The notes under the pieces were generated by a model. The model had not been told where the DNA came from. It did no database searches and worked only from the letters and a program-made list of their open reading frames with translations. A stretch of DNA of 64,000 nt, from the NCBI GenBank assembly GCA_014873095.1, contig CP050848.1:372001-436000 (forward strand), in the 5' to 3' direction. Position numbers and translations under genes: made by a program. This DNA comes from Planctomycetales bacterium ZRK34 (GTDB lineage Bacteria; Planctomycetota; Phycisphaerae; Phycisphaerales; Zrk34). Positions 44,388 to 52,695 of the stretch are shown piece after piece; the first letter of the stretch is position 1; every line of letters begins with the position of its first letter.

Positions 44388-44774
44388 TCAACGGGCTGTA
44401 GGCATCTCGCCGGACAACAGTCGGATCGCCTCGATCAGATCGCCGGCAGTGAACGGCTTGTGGACCAGCGCCGCGGCGCCGCGTTTTTCCACAGCCTGGC
44501 GAAGCCACGGGGCGTGGTCGCCGCTGATGTAGATCGCCGGTATGGCGCCCAGCGTGGCCGATGCATCCAATCGATCCAGCACGGTCAATCCGTCGCCGGC
44601 CGGCATGTGCACGTCGAGAATGAGAATGTCCGGCAACTCGGTCCGCGCCAGCGCCAGCGCCTCGGCGCCGTCGGCCGCTTCGATCACGTCGTACCCGTCA
44701 GCGTTCAGTCGCATGGCGATGCCGCGCCGGAGTCGATCATCGTCGTCGGCAATCAGCAGTTTGGCGATGCTCAT
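44388..44774 (-). CDS. Single-domain response regulator (type A)
   Basis: A 128-residue receiver from the ATG at 44774, which has AAAGGAC upstream. It has IADDDDRLRRGIA, phospho-Asp in DILILDVHMPAGDGLTVLDR, IYISGDH and Lys in VHKPFTAG. It is the near-twin of the regulator at 43555. Confidence 0.9.
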   Translation of the reverse strand: MSIAKLLIADDDDRLRRGIAMRLNADGYDVIEAADGAEALALARTELPDILILDVHMPAGDGLTVLDRLDASATLGAIPAIYISGDHAPWLRQAVEKRGAAALVHKPFTAGDLIEAIRLLSGEMPTAR

Positions 44775-44787
44775 GAGTCGTGTCCTT

Positions 44788-45177
44788 TCAGGCGAGGCCG
44801 CAGTCGGCATGTTGGGCGAGTTCGAGTTCCACCACGTCGATCAGCGCCGAAGCGTCGAACGGTTTTCGCAGCACGGTCACGTTCGTCTGCCCCGCCAGCG
44901 CTTGCGCGTAGGCATGGCCGAAGCCGGTGATCACAATCACGGGCACCTGGCTGATGGCGCGAATCTCCGTAAGCAGAAACGCGCCGTCGAGCATCGGCAT
45001 GTTCAAATCGGTGATCACCAGGTCGATCGCCTGATCGCTGAACAGCGACAAGCCCTGCGCGCCGGTCGAAGCGGTCACGCAGTCGTAGCCCAGCGCGTCC
45101 AGGCGCGTGGAGATGGCCTTGACGACGCCTTCGTCATTGTCGATCACCAGAATTTTTGGATGGCATGATTCACGCAT
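44788..45177 (-). CDS. Single-domain response regulator (type B)
   Basis: A 129-residue receiver: VIDNDEGVVKAISTRL (one Asp of the usual pair is Asn), phospho-Asp in LVITDLNMPMLDGAFLL, VIVITGF and Lys in LRKPFDAS. The Asn replacement may alter Mg2+ binding. Its start overlaps the end of the short kinase-like gene by 8 bases. Confidence 0.9.
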   Translation of the reverse strand: MRESCHPKILVIDNDEGVVKAISTRLDALGYDCVTASTGAQGLSLFSDQAIDLVITDLNMPMLDGAFLLTEIRAISQVPVIVITGFGHAYAQALAGQTNVTVLRKPFDASALIDVVELELAQHADCGLA

Positions 45178-45448
45178 CAGATGTTTCCTTCGCCTCCTGG
45201 TCAGATGAGTTGTCCACCGCCGCGGTATTTGGATCCAACTGTTGATCGATCATGTTCAACAACTCGCCGGCCGCCGATTCGATGTGTGTGAGAAACTCCT
45301 GCTGGCGAGGCGTGACGGATCCACCCAGTCCGTCGCGCATGATCGATGTGAACTCGATGATCACCGTCAGCGGCGAGCGCAGGTCGTGCGCCAGCATCGC
45401 GGCGTGATAGGTATCCAGGTACGATGATTCGGCGTTGTGTTGTGTCAT
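45170..45448 (-). CDS. Isolated HisKA dimerisation/phosphotransfer domain protein
   Basis: A 92-residue protein containing only a HisKA segment: YHAAMLAHDLRSPLTVIIEF with the phospho-accepting His, then a helix hairpin to about residue 70 and an acidic tail. There is no sensor, no ATPase domain and no membrane helix. It cannot phosphorylate itself, so it may be a phosphotransfer adaptor or a dimerisation partner for a kinase. It is coupled to the following regulator by an 8-base overlap. Truncation of a once larger kinase is an alternative. Confidence 0.75.
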   Translation of the reverse strand: MTQHNAESSYLDTYHAAMLAHDLRSPLTVIIEFTSIMRDGLGGSVTPRQQEFLTHIESAAGELLNMIDQQLDPNTAAVDNSSDQEAKETSDA

Positions 45449-45623
45449 GTCCAAGTCCGATCCTGACCGCAGATTTCGAATGACTTGACCCGGTCGACAC
45501 CCATTGAATCGTCACGCCGCCGAACACGCTCGATAGGCATTTTTACTCACGTTTTATAAGGTTTTTGATTTCAGCATTCTTCCGAACCCATGCTTCGGCG
45601 CCGTCCCCAGGCCAAGTTTTATG

Positions 45624-45653
45624 TTGACACCCCTGTCAATCTGACGATATAAG
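45624..45653 (+). promoter_or_regulatory. Candidate sigma-70 promoter overlapping a palindrome
   Basis: TTGACA at 45624-45629 and TATAAG at 45648-45653, 18 bases apart, make a good housekeeping promoter reading right. The -35 box is half of a perfect dyad TTGACA-CCCC-TGTCAA (45624-45639), a possible operator. A 9-bp dyad (TCGATTGTC and its complement) and a doubled TTGAGTGAAGG follow downstream. The first clear gene to the right begins at 46189. Confidence 0.5.
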
Positions 45654-45865
45654 AGAACAGGGTTGAGTGAAGGTCGATTGTCTGGTTTTGTCTGTAATCT
45701 TTTTGACAATCGATCCGGTTTTGAGTGAAGGATTTTGGTATGGCATTTCCAGAAGTTTCACGGCGGTCTTTTGAGCATACATTCCCGTACCGACGAGTTG
45801 ACGGTGAACTCACATCCGACATTTTCCGGGTGCCAGAACAGACTTTTCGCTGAATTATGATTGCA

Positions 45866-45885
45866 AGTGTCACACATATGACACT
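45866..45885. promoter_or_regulatory. Inverted repeat, possible CRP/FNR-type operator
   Basis: AGTGTCA-CACATA-TGACACT is a perfect 7-bp inverted repeat with a 6-base centre, similar in layout to CRP/FNR sites. It lies 300 bases upstream of the FixJ-type gene, in a 734-base region with several other dyads. The factor is not known. Confidence 0.4.
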
Positions 45886-45901
45886 GCATGGTTTGAAATA
45901 G

Positions 45902-46147
45902 ATGCGGCTTTATGCCGATGTATTATGTAGGCAATCAGAACAACGCCTCTCCGGGTGTCGACAACAGGCTTTGAGTTTTGCCTGGGATGATCATGGCTCT
46001 GACCTCACGTGGTCGATCGATATGCGGACACCTCAGACCGACAACTCACCTGCCATTTTAAGCCTTGATCAACTTTATCGTGACGCGTGCGAGGCTCTCG
46101 CCCATGATCGGCGCTACTCGCAGTTTGTCTGGGTACAACCGGCTTAG
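45902..46147 (+). CDS. Small hypothetical protein
   Basis: An 81-residue frame (a second ATG at 46022 gives 41 residues) in front of the FixJ-type gene. The last part, ILSLDQLYRDACEALAHDRRYSQF, looks helical and coding. No family is recognised and no good ribosome-binding site is visible, so it may be chance. Confidence 0.25.
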   Translation: MRLYADVLCRQSEQRLSGCRQQALSFAWDDHGSDLTWSIDMRTPQTDNSPAILSLDQLYRDACEALAHDRRYSQFVWVQPA

Positions 46148-46188
46148 CCGGTTGACCATCCCCCTTACCATGACCGTAAGGAATCATC

Positions 46189-46812
46189 ATGTCTGACGAA
46201 CAGCCAATCGTATACATCGTGGATGACGATCCGACGATCTGCAAAGCGCTGAGCATTGTGATCGGCTCTCAAGGTTACGGCGTTGAAACATTCGGCCGCG
46301 CCGAAACGTTCCTGGATCAGTATGACCCGGATGTTCTGGGCTGCCTGCTGCTGGATCTGCGACTGCCGGGGATGAGCGGCCTTCAGTTGTTGGATGATGA
46401 GCGAAACATTTCCCACCACTTGCCGACGATCATTCTCACCGGGCACAGCGACATCACCCATGCGGTCAGCGCCATGAAGTCCGGCGCCATGGACTTCATT
46501 CAGAAGCCATACGATCGTGAACAGTTGATGGGCTGCATCCGCAATGCGGTCGTGATGGCCGGCCGTCGGCAACGCAAGCGTAAAAGCACGCAAAGCGTTC
46601 GACGTCGTCTGGAAACGCTGACCCCCCGCGAGCGAGAACTGCTCGATGAATTGCTGGCCGGCAAATCCAACAAGCAGATCGCCGGCCAGTGGTATGTCTC
46701 ACTTCGTACGATTGAAAATCATCGCGCCCATCTCATGTCGAAAATGAACGCGAAAAATGTGGCCGACTTGGTGCGCGCCGTCTCTGTGACCCTGGCCTCC
46801 AGCGACACCTGA
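46189..46812 (+). CDS. FixJ-type response regulator
   Basis: A 207-residue protein: receiver with VDDDPTICKALSIV, phospho-Asp in CLLLDLRLPGMSGLQLL, ILTGHSD and FIQKPYD; then a helix-turn-helix (LTPRERELLDELLAGKSNKQIAGQWYVSLRTIENHRAHLMSKM). The layout matches FixJ/TodT-like regulators. No cognate kinase is adjacent. An HDOD-type gene follows by 38 bases. Confidence 0.92.
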   Translation: MSDEQPIVYIVDDDPTICKALSIVIGSQGYGVETFGRAETFLDQYDPDVLGCLLLDLRLPGMSGLQLLDDERNISHHLPTIILTGHSDITHAVSAMKSGAMDFIQKPYDREQLMGCIRNAVVMAGRRQRKRKSTQSVRRRLETLTPRERELLDELLAGKSNKQIAGQWYVSLRTIENHRAHLMSKMNAKNVADLVRAVSVTLASSDT

Positions 46813-46850
46813 AGCCATCGAATCAAGCTTTCACCGGATCCGAGGTTGCA

Positions 46851-48581
46851 TTGAACAAGTGTGTACTTCTTGTCGATGATCAAACGGTCTTCTGCGAGCC
46901 GATTGCCGCGGCCCTGCGCGCTCAGGGATGCGAGGTTCATCGGGCTGAGCACGGCGCCCAGGCGCTGCAGCGTTTGCAAACCATTCAGCCGGACCTGATC
47001 ATGCTCGACTTGATCATGCCGGTGATGGACGGCCTGACTTTTCTTGCAAAGCTGCGTGATGACCCACGCCACGTCTACACACCCGTGATGGTGCTGACCG
47101 CCGCCAACGATCCGCACCACCGTGCCGAAGCCGAGCGATTCGGCGTACGTGAATACCTGCTGAAATCGCGTTTTTCGCTTGCTGAAATGCGTCAGTCGGT
47201 GCAACGCCTGTTCGATGCCAAGAACCAGACCACTGCCGCGAGCGAGCATGCTTCGCAGCCCCTGAGCCAATCAAAGCCGCTGATGTCTCGCCAGGCGCTG
47301 CTCCAGGAGATTGATCAGTTTGTTCGTGTCAAAGCGCTTTCATCGACCACCGAGCGCGTGCTTGAGTTGACCGCCTCGGTCGACAGCGAGGTCGACGATC
47401 TGGTCGCCGCGATCAATCTCGACGCCGCGCTGGCTCTACGTCTGCTCAAGCTCGCCAATTCGGTGACCTATCGACGCCATGAGCCTGTCCAAACGGTCCG
47501 CCAGGCTGTCATCCGATTGGGCATGGGCACCATCCGCCAAATGGTGCTGACCATTGACGTGTTCACACACCTGAGCGTCAACGCGCTGAGCCGCTGGCTG
47601 GATCAACATCTCCTGTGGGAACACTCGCTCGCCGCCGGTCTGATCGCCGATCAAATTGCGCTGCGAATCGGCCTGACTCATGACCGGGCTGAACTCGCAT
47701 TCACCGCCGGCCTGCTCCACGACGTCGGTCAACTCATGCTCGCCGAGCGCATCCCCAAGGCGTACGCTGAAGTGCTCGAGCAGTCGCAGACGCTCGGCCT
47801 GCCGCTTGATCAGGTCGAAACCCACCGCCTGGGCATTGATCACGCCGGCGTGGCCGAGGCGGCGCTGACTCAGTGGCGACTGCCCAGTTCGTTAGTCCAA
47901 CCCATCGCCCACCACCATGATCATCTGGATCATATCCTCCGCCTGGATGAACCACATCGAACCAACACCATGATCGTCGCCCTGGCAGATCGCATGGCCC
48001 ACGCATGGCTGATCGGCGCCAGCGGCAACGGCATGATCATGCCCCTTCAACCCCTGACCAATCCGCTCGGCCTGACCGCCGCTGACATCCGACGAATCAA
48101 GCACGAAGTTCACCCGCTGATCAGCGACCTGAAAACACAGCTCTTCGAATTTGATTCAGCAGACCATGGGCCCAACGAACTTGCCAATCGCCTGGATCAA
48201 CTCAAGGGCCACATCCACCCATTGCTGATTTCAGACCATGGCGATCAAGACGCCTTCGGCCTGCTCATCGACACACTCGTCAGTCACTGCGATGCCGAGG
48301 CCAACTTCCCACCAAACCTTGCCATCGTGCATCAGCCATTCACTGCCGACCGCGCCGCGCTGGCCCGCCACCTGCTTAGTGCAGAGTCCAAAGCATCGCT
48401 TGGCCCCCTGCCCACGTTGCTGATCAGCCCGCGTCCAGACGACAGTCTCGATGCATCTGCCGCCGAGCACCGGACCGTCCATCAGTTGCTCAGCCCGGTT
48501 CACATCAATGCCCTGATTCAGGCCATGCGCCACACCCTCGCATCATGCAGTTCATCCGAGGGCCGCGCTTCGACCGGATGA
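46851..48581 (+). CDS. Response regulator with HDOD domain
   Basis: A 576-residue protein starting with TTG after a GAGG site. A receiver domain (VDDQTVFCEPIAAALRAQG, phospho-Asp in LIMLDLIMPVMDG, Lys in LLKSRF) occupies residues 1-120. An HDOD domain follows at about 155-360 (INLDAALALRLLKLANSVTY, LHDVGQLMLAERIP). The last 150 residues look like a degenerate receiver (TLLISPRPDDS, then PVHINALIQAMRHTL). HDOD proteins regulate signalling or nucleotide-related processes; the role here is unknown. Confidence 0.85.
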   Translation: MNKCVLLVDDQTVFCEPIAAALRAQGCEVHRAEHGAQALQRLQTIQPDLIMLDLIMPVMDGLTFLAKLRDDPRHVYTPVMVLTAANDPHHRAEAERFGVREYLLKSRFSLAEMRQSVQRLFDAKNQTTAASEHASQPLSQSKPLMSRQALLQEIDQFVRVKALSSTTERVLELTASVDSEVDDLVAAINLDAALALRLLKLANSVTYRRHEPVQTVRQAVIRLGMGTIRQMVLTIDVFTHLSVNALSRWLDQHLLWEHSLAAGLIADQIALRIGLTHDRAELAFTAGLLHDVGQLMLAERIPKAYAEVLEQSQTLGLPLDQVETHRLGIDHAGVAEAALTQWRLPSSLVQPIAHHHDHLDHILRLDEPHRTNTMIVALADRMAHAWLIGASGNGMIMPLQPLTNPLGLTAADIRRIKHEVHPLISDLKTQLFEFDSADHGPNELANRLDQLKGHIHPLLISDHGDQDAFGLLIDTLVSHCDAEANFPPNLAIVHQPFTADRAALARHLLSAESKASLGPLPTLLISPRPDDSLDASAAEHRTVHQLLSPVHINALIQAMRHTLASCSSSEGRASTG

Positions 48582-48664
48582 AACCACCCGATGATTTGCC
48601 GAATCGGGTCCGTCCCCTCCATGGGGACCAGACGCTCCGACGTCCGCAAAGACACTCCGTCGCT

Positions 48665-49048
48665 TCAGCGAGCGGATGAGGCATTGTTCGACTGTGCATT
48701 CAGACGCATGTATTCGTGGGCGGTGAGAACGTAGGTTTCCACGTCGTCGGTTTCGTCGGGGGTCAGCTCGGATTCTTCAGCCATGTCAGGCATGATGTTG
48801 AGCCATTCGGATCGCGAATAATGATCGATCGGCTCGACGGCGTGACAACGGGCGCAATCGGTCAGGTAGATGTGGCGACCGCGTTTGAGTTGTTCGAGAT
48901 CGACGCCCGTGGCCTGAACTGAGGGGGCCAGGCTTTCGACCGGCGGAGCCATCTGCTCAGTCGTCAGACAGCCGGCCGGCGCTAAGCCCAGCACCCCCAG
49001 CAAGCACAGGTTCAACACGCGTCGCTTGATGTGATGCGAGGTGTTCAT
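48665..49048 (-). CDS. Lipoprotein c-type cytochrome, single haem
   Basis: A 127-residue protein with a lipobox (GLAPAGC, Cys27), then a cytochrome c core with CARCH (65-69) and a distal Met candidate in WLNIMPDMAEE. It likely transfers electrons while anchored to a membrane. Next to an outer-membrane beta-barrel gene, in the same direction. Confidence 0.85.
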   Translation of the reverse strand: MNTSHHIKRRVLNLCLLGVLGLAPAGCLTTEQMAPPVESLAPSVQATGVDLEQLKRGRHIYLTDCARCHAVEPIDHYSRSEWLNIMPDMAEESELTPDETDDVETYVLTAHEYMRLNAQSNNASSAR

Positions 49049-49055
49049 GGTTGGT

Positions 49056-49865
49056 TTAGAAGATAATGCCGAAGATCATGCGTGTCTGGAAGTCAGCTTC
49101 GCTGTCGATGTCGGTCACCTGGAACAGCGGCGCGACGGTGATCCACCAGCCATCACCACGGTATGAGGCGTTGGGTCCGAGGTAGACGGTGTGGTCGCCC
49201 CACTCTTCCCAGTCTTCGTACTCGATTTCATGCAGCAGTTCGGCGCCGACCGAAACATTCGGCGAAATCTGGTAAGCGAGGCCAGCGGTCTGCTCAAGCA
49301 CCATCTTGTCTTCGTCGTAATGCTTGCCTTCCCACTCGGCTTCAAACACGCCGTTCCAGACGAGGATCCACTTACCGATGTTTTTCTGCAGCAGCAGTTT
49401 CGTCTCGATGACCTGCTTCTCATCGCCGCCTTTGTACTCACCGTACAGCGCGATGCCCAGCGGATCTTCGACCGGATCAGTCAGGTTGTAGATCGCTTCG
49501 ATGGCCAGGTCCTGGAAGGATTCACCATCGTCGCTGACCGACTGGCCGTCTTCGTAGCGCCAGTCGGCGTAGAAGGCGAGCTGGAAGTGATCGGTGACGC
49601 CCCATTCCAGTTCATGACGGAAGTCCAGGCGGTCGAAGTCCGAGTCGGTGGACTTGCTGGCCTTCCAGGTGACCCACTGTTCGTACTCGAACCCGCCGGC
49701 GGGCATCGTCGTCGCCTCGTAGCTGAACACGAACGGCCGCACGTCAGCCTGCGCCGGCGTGGCGGTCAGCACGACCCCAGACGCGGCCAACCCCATGACT
49801 GCGACCACTCGAAGTCCCCGTACTCGGCGAACCACCGAAGCGAAAGCGCTCCTTACCCGTTGCAT
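49056..49865 (-). CDS. Outer-membrane beta-barrel protein
   Basis: A 269-residue protein with a signal peptide ending at AQA (about residue 40). It has many alternating amphipathic strands (WVTWKASK, HELEWGVTDHFQLAFYADWRYE, VSVGAELLHEIEYEDW) and ends in Phe (MIFGIIF), typical of outer-membrane insertion. No specific channel family is recognised. Adjacent to the cytochrome by 7 bases, they are probably co-transcribed. Confidence 0.78.
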   Translation of the reverse strand: MQRVRSAFASVVRRVRGLRVVAVMGLAASGVVLTATPAQADVRPFVFSYEATTMPAGGFEYEQWVTWKASKSTDSDFDRLDFRHELEWGVTDHFQLAFYADWRYEDGQSVSDDGESFQDLAIEAIYNLTDPVEDPLGIALYGEYKGGDEKQVIETKLLLQKNIGKWILVWNGVFEAEWEGKHYDEDKMVLEQTAGLAYQISPNVSVGAELLHEIEYEDWEEWGDHTVYLGPNASYRGDGWWITVAPLFQVTDIDSEADFQTRMIFGIIF

Positions 49866-50288
49866 AACAATGCTCCTACAAGAGATTTAGACTAGATCGG
49901 CGACCTCCGCCAATCACCCCGTACCCGGCAGACCTGCGAGCTGTGTCTGATTCTGCAACTCAGTTTCAACCTCAACAAGTGTGCGCATCGTACCTGTCTA
50001 TCCAGAATTCGCAAGCCCCGAAACGACCAATTTGAGAATTTTTTTCTCCGGGGATAAAACCCCTCGCGGGCGGCGAGAAATCCTCGTGTATGGGAGGTCG
50101 ATGAGGGTGAATACAGGGTGAACTCAGCGGGTGAAACATGGCGCAGGCGGTTGGTGTGGCGGGGCTTTGAGGTGGGGGTTATCGAGTTTGTCGCTTTCGT
50201 GTTTTTACCGGCGATGCGGTATGGCAACCATCAGATGCGGAACGCCCCACTCGATGCAGGCGGTTATCCCGTGTAAACTTAACGCAAG
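49866..50288. other. Intergenic region, no gene
   Basis: About 420 bases between a leftward and a rightward gene. There is a small dyad at about 50057-50066 and a CTCGC/GCGAG hairpin near 50073. I see no promoter I can defend and no conserved frame. Confidence 0.5.
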
Positions 50289-50327
50289 ATGCTGATCAGT
50301 CGGGCCGTGGTGGACGATAATATCCCT

Positions 50328-51785
50328 ATGTCCACGGCCACCCGACAATCCCCCGCCCCTGCAACGGGAAAAACAGCCCCAGTGACTGCCCAGACCGACG
50401 CCGCCCAGTCCACCAAGGCTTCACCGCCCCCCGCCGCCTTGACCGAGCCCCCCGTGTCCCGGACCACCACCCCACAAACCGAATTCGAGTCCGAAGCTTC
50501 CCGGTGGGTCCAGCGATCGCCCGGGCGCAGCGGTCATGCCGTCCGCGAACGCGATGCGATGATCCGCACCGTCCAGGCGCGGGTCTTCGGGCGTGATCCC
50601 GAATTCAAACACTACTACAACTGCATCGACGAGCTCCGCAACACACGCACCAGCGATTACATGTTCGCCACCCCCTTCGACCTGCACCGCTGGTACAAGG
50701 TCTTCGAGCGACTGCGCTGGGGCGGGCAGTTCGTGTTCACCTCCTACGATGCCGACCAGGTCCACAAGCTCGCGCAGGTCTACGCCTCTCGCGGCTTTGT
50801 CATCGAGCACCCGCCGGCCTATGTGCGTCACCCCGTGATGGGCATGTATCTTCCGGGGCTCGGCCGCAAGGTCCACTACTTCGTCGCGCGGCGTGTTCAC
50901 CTGGTTCGTCCCGGTGAAGTGTCGATGCGCTTCACTTACGACGTGTATCTGAAGCACGAGCCCCGCGCCGAGCAAGGCTATGTCGTCGCCAAGCAGGTGC
51001 CCGATCTTGAAACCGTCATGCTGCGTCTGAAGCAGCGCTTCCCCGAAGCCAAGACCGACTTCGTCGAAACCCAGGCCAAGAAGCTGATCGACACGATTTT
51101 CCCGGTCTTTCTGACGCGCGAAGCCGCCTTCCTGAAAATTCTGCAACGTGATCTGCCCGAAGCGTATCGCAACCGCGTGCCACGGGCTGTCTACGTTGAA
51201 AAAGACAATCGCGGTTTTGTCAGCAAGCTTCATCTGAACTGGCTGCGCAAATCCGGCCCGCCGATCAGTCAAATCGACTTCGCCCTGCAAGCCGCCGACC
51301 TGCTGGATAAGCTCCACGAGCAGGCCCGCGTGATTCACCTGGACCTGCGCCTGGACAACTTCGTCGTCACCGAACACGGCGTCGGGTTCGTCGACTACGG
51401 CTCGGCCGCTCGCGTCGGTGAGAACATCGCCCAGAGCCCGCTGCTCGACAAGCTCTTCCAGGAGATGATGAAAGCCTCGCAGATTCAGCGCATGCTCGCC
51501 AAGATGACCAGCAGCGGCCTGGTCACCAGCCAGTACTTCACCGGCTCGCATCAGAAGGTCGACAAGGCGGCGGACCTTTTCTACCTCGCCGTGCAGATCG
51601 ACAAGCCGCATTCAAATCCCGACATCAAAGAGATGGTCCGCTACGACGCCAGTTCCGAAGAAGCGCGCCTGATCTCCAATCTGACTGAACACGTGCTGCG
51701 TCCCAACGATCCCAAACGCCCGCATTACTCCAGCGCCCGAAACATTCTCGAAGCTCTGCTGAAAATCAAAGAGCGCCTGCGGTAG
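50328..51785 (+). CDS. Protein kinase-like protein with unusual N-terminal domain
   Basis: A 485-residue protein (an upstream ATG at 50289 would add 13 residues). The N-terminal 75 residues are rich in Pro, Thr and Ala. Residues about 90-180 resemble the last part of a methyltransferase fold (RWGGQFVFTSYDADQVHKL). The C-terminal half has kinase-like catalytic elements: HLDLRLDN (337-344), in which Asp and Asn fit the catalytic loop, and VDYGS in place of DFG. A glycine-rich loop is not clear. It may be an atypical kinase or aminoglycoside phosphotransferase relative. No neighbours indicate its substrate. Confidence 0.6.
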   Translation: MSTATRQSPAPATGKTAPVTAQTDAAQSTKASPPPAALTEPPVSRTTTPQTEFESEASRWVQRSPGRSGHAVRERDAMIRTVQARVFGRDPEFKHYYNCIDELRNTRTSDYMFATPFDLHRWYKVFERLRWGGQFVFTSYDADQVHKLAQVYASRGFVIEHPPAYVRHPVMGMYLPGLGRKVHYFVARRVHLVRPGEVSMRFTYDVYLKHEPRAEQGYVVAKQVPDLETVMLRLKQRFPEAKTDFVETQAKKLIDTIFPVFLTREAAFLKILQRDLPEAYRNRVPRAVYVEKDNRGFVSKLHLNWLRKSGPPISQIDFALQAADLLDKLHEQARVIHLDLRLDNFVVTEHGVGFVDYGSAARVGENIAQSPLLDKLFQEMMKASQIQRMLAKMTSSGLVTSQYFTGSHQKVDKAADLFYLAVQIDKPHSNPDIKEMVRYDASSEEARLISNLTEHVLRPNDPKRPHYSSARNILEALLKIKERLR

Positions 51786-51796
51786 TGTCGTGAAGT

Positions 51797-51829
51797 TGGG
51801 GGCTGGGGGATAGGGGTTGGGGGCTGGGG
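51797..51829 (+). repeat. G-rich tract with G-quadruplex potential
   Basis: Five runs of 4-5 G, separated by 2-3 bases (TTGGGGGCTGGGG pattern, repeated), begin 12 bases after the kinase-like stop. It satisfies the usual G-quadruplex pattern on the plus strand. Part of the tract is an internal direct repeat. Confidence 0.65.
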
Positions 51830-51989
51830 ACAGAGTTCAACATTTTCTCACCACGCCGACGCTGAGGTCTTCCGAAGCGTCTGGTCCATGCTGAACAGCG
51901 CGCGCACGCGATGGTAAAAAACGCCCTTTGCGCCGATTCGTTTTGACCCGCCTTTTCATCCCTTTTATCGCGGATTGATCCCCCAAATC

Positions 51990-52229
51990 GCGCACAAACC
52001 CGTCGCCTTGCCGCGCCGGTGCGCGCGCCGGCGGCAAATATCCGCCTGGATTAAGCGCTTTTCGCCCGTTTTTTGCCATTCGGCGCGCACACCCATGGCG
52101 CGCCGCGTCACGTTCATGCGCGCGCCCCGGTTTTCACATCCGTCACGCCGCCCGCGCGCATAAACCCGTCGTGATAACTGAGTACACTTTGCGAGTTTTG
52201 CTCCGCGCGGCGACAGCCCTGTGCGCACA
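51990..52229 (-). repeat. 240-bp dispersed noncoding repeat, copy 2
   Basis: The reverse complement of this block aligns with 5284-5523 over its full length of 240 bases. It has the same end sequences, the same two GACGGGTTT-containing blocks at about the same spacing, and a GC-rich hairpin in the same place. It stands next to REP-like palindromes at 52248 and 52392. The rest of the 910-base gap (51786-52695) holds the G-rich tract, palindromes and one hairpin, but no supported gene. Confidence 0.7.
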
Positions 52230-52247
52230 TGTGTGACGTGGCAGACC

Positions 52248-52313
52248 TGTGGCACAGCCGCCCTCGGCTGTGCGGGCGATGTCTTCAGCACAACCGAGGG
52301 CGGTTGTGCCACA
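52248..52313. repeat. REP-like palindromic element, family 1, copy 2
   Basis: The same 66-base design as 4438-4503: TGTGGCACAGCCG on one side and its complement, with a single C-to-T change repeated in the right arm, on the other. The centre differs. A dispersed intergenic repeat. Confidence 0.8.
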
Positions 52314-52391
52314 CAGGTAATGACCCAACGACAGCGCCTCGTTGTCACCAAGGCACTGGATCGCTACTGGCGTAAACACCTCGAACAATGA

Positions 52392-52412
52392 CCGCAAGCT
52401 GTCAGCTTGCGG
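52392..52412. repeat. REP-like palindrome, family 2
   Basis: CCGCAAGCTG and its exact reverse complement flank a single T, giving a 21-base perfect palindrome. It is 79 bases from the family 1 element. Such compact palindromes recur between genes in planctomycete genomes; a second copy is not seen in this window. Confidence 0.6.
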
Positions 52413-52554
52413 CTATGGGCGGGCGGCTCGATGTGGATGATCCGGCAAGGGATGCTAACGGCTGCGGGGGCAAACGATTGAAGCTGCATGAGTACGAATC
52501 TGCCACCCCTACTGAGGCGTGGGGCTTGCGATGAATCCGCCGAGTCCAATAAAA

Positions 52555-52582
52555 ATGGGGGCTTTTTGATTGACGCCCCCAT
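52555..52582 (-). terminator. Hairpin terminator facing left
   Basis: ATGGGGGC and GCCCCCAT form an 8-bp stem with a 12-base loop. On the minus strand it is followed by TTTTTATT, as in an intrinsic terminator. No leftward gene lies upstream of it on that strand, as the next gene to the right reads rightward. It may serve a small minus-strand transcript or be a relic. Confidence 0.5.
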
Positions 52583-52695
52583 CGAGGGCGGGTATTGGTG
52601 AATCTACTAAAGGCCCGACGCCCGTGTTGTGATGCTGTATTTCGGACGTCGATAACAGGACGGTAGTGAGGACAAATCAACGCAGGAGATGGACC

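Noticed and set aside
52321-52392. 23-codon frame after the family 1 palindrome (MTQRQRLVVTKALDRYW)
   Set aside because: Very short, no ribosome-binding site and no neighbour; could be a fragment of a lost gene but cannot be supported.
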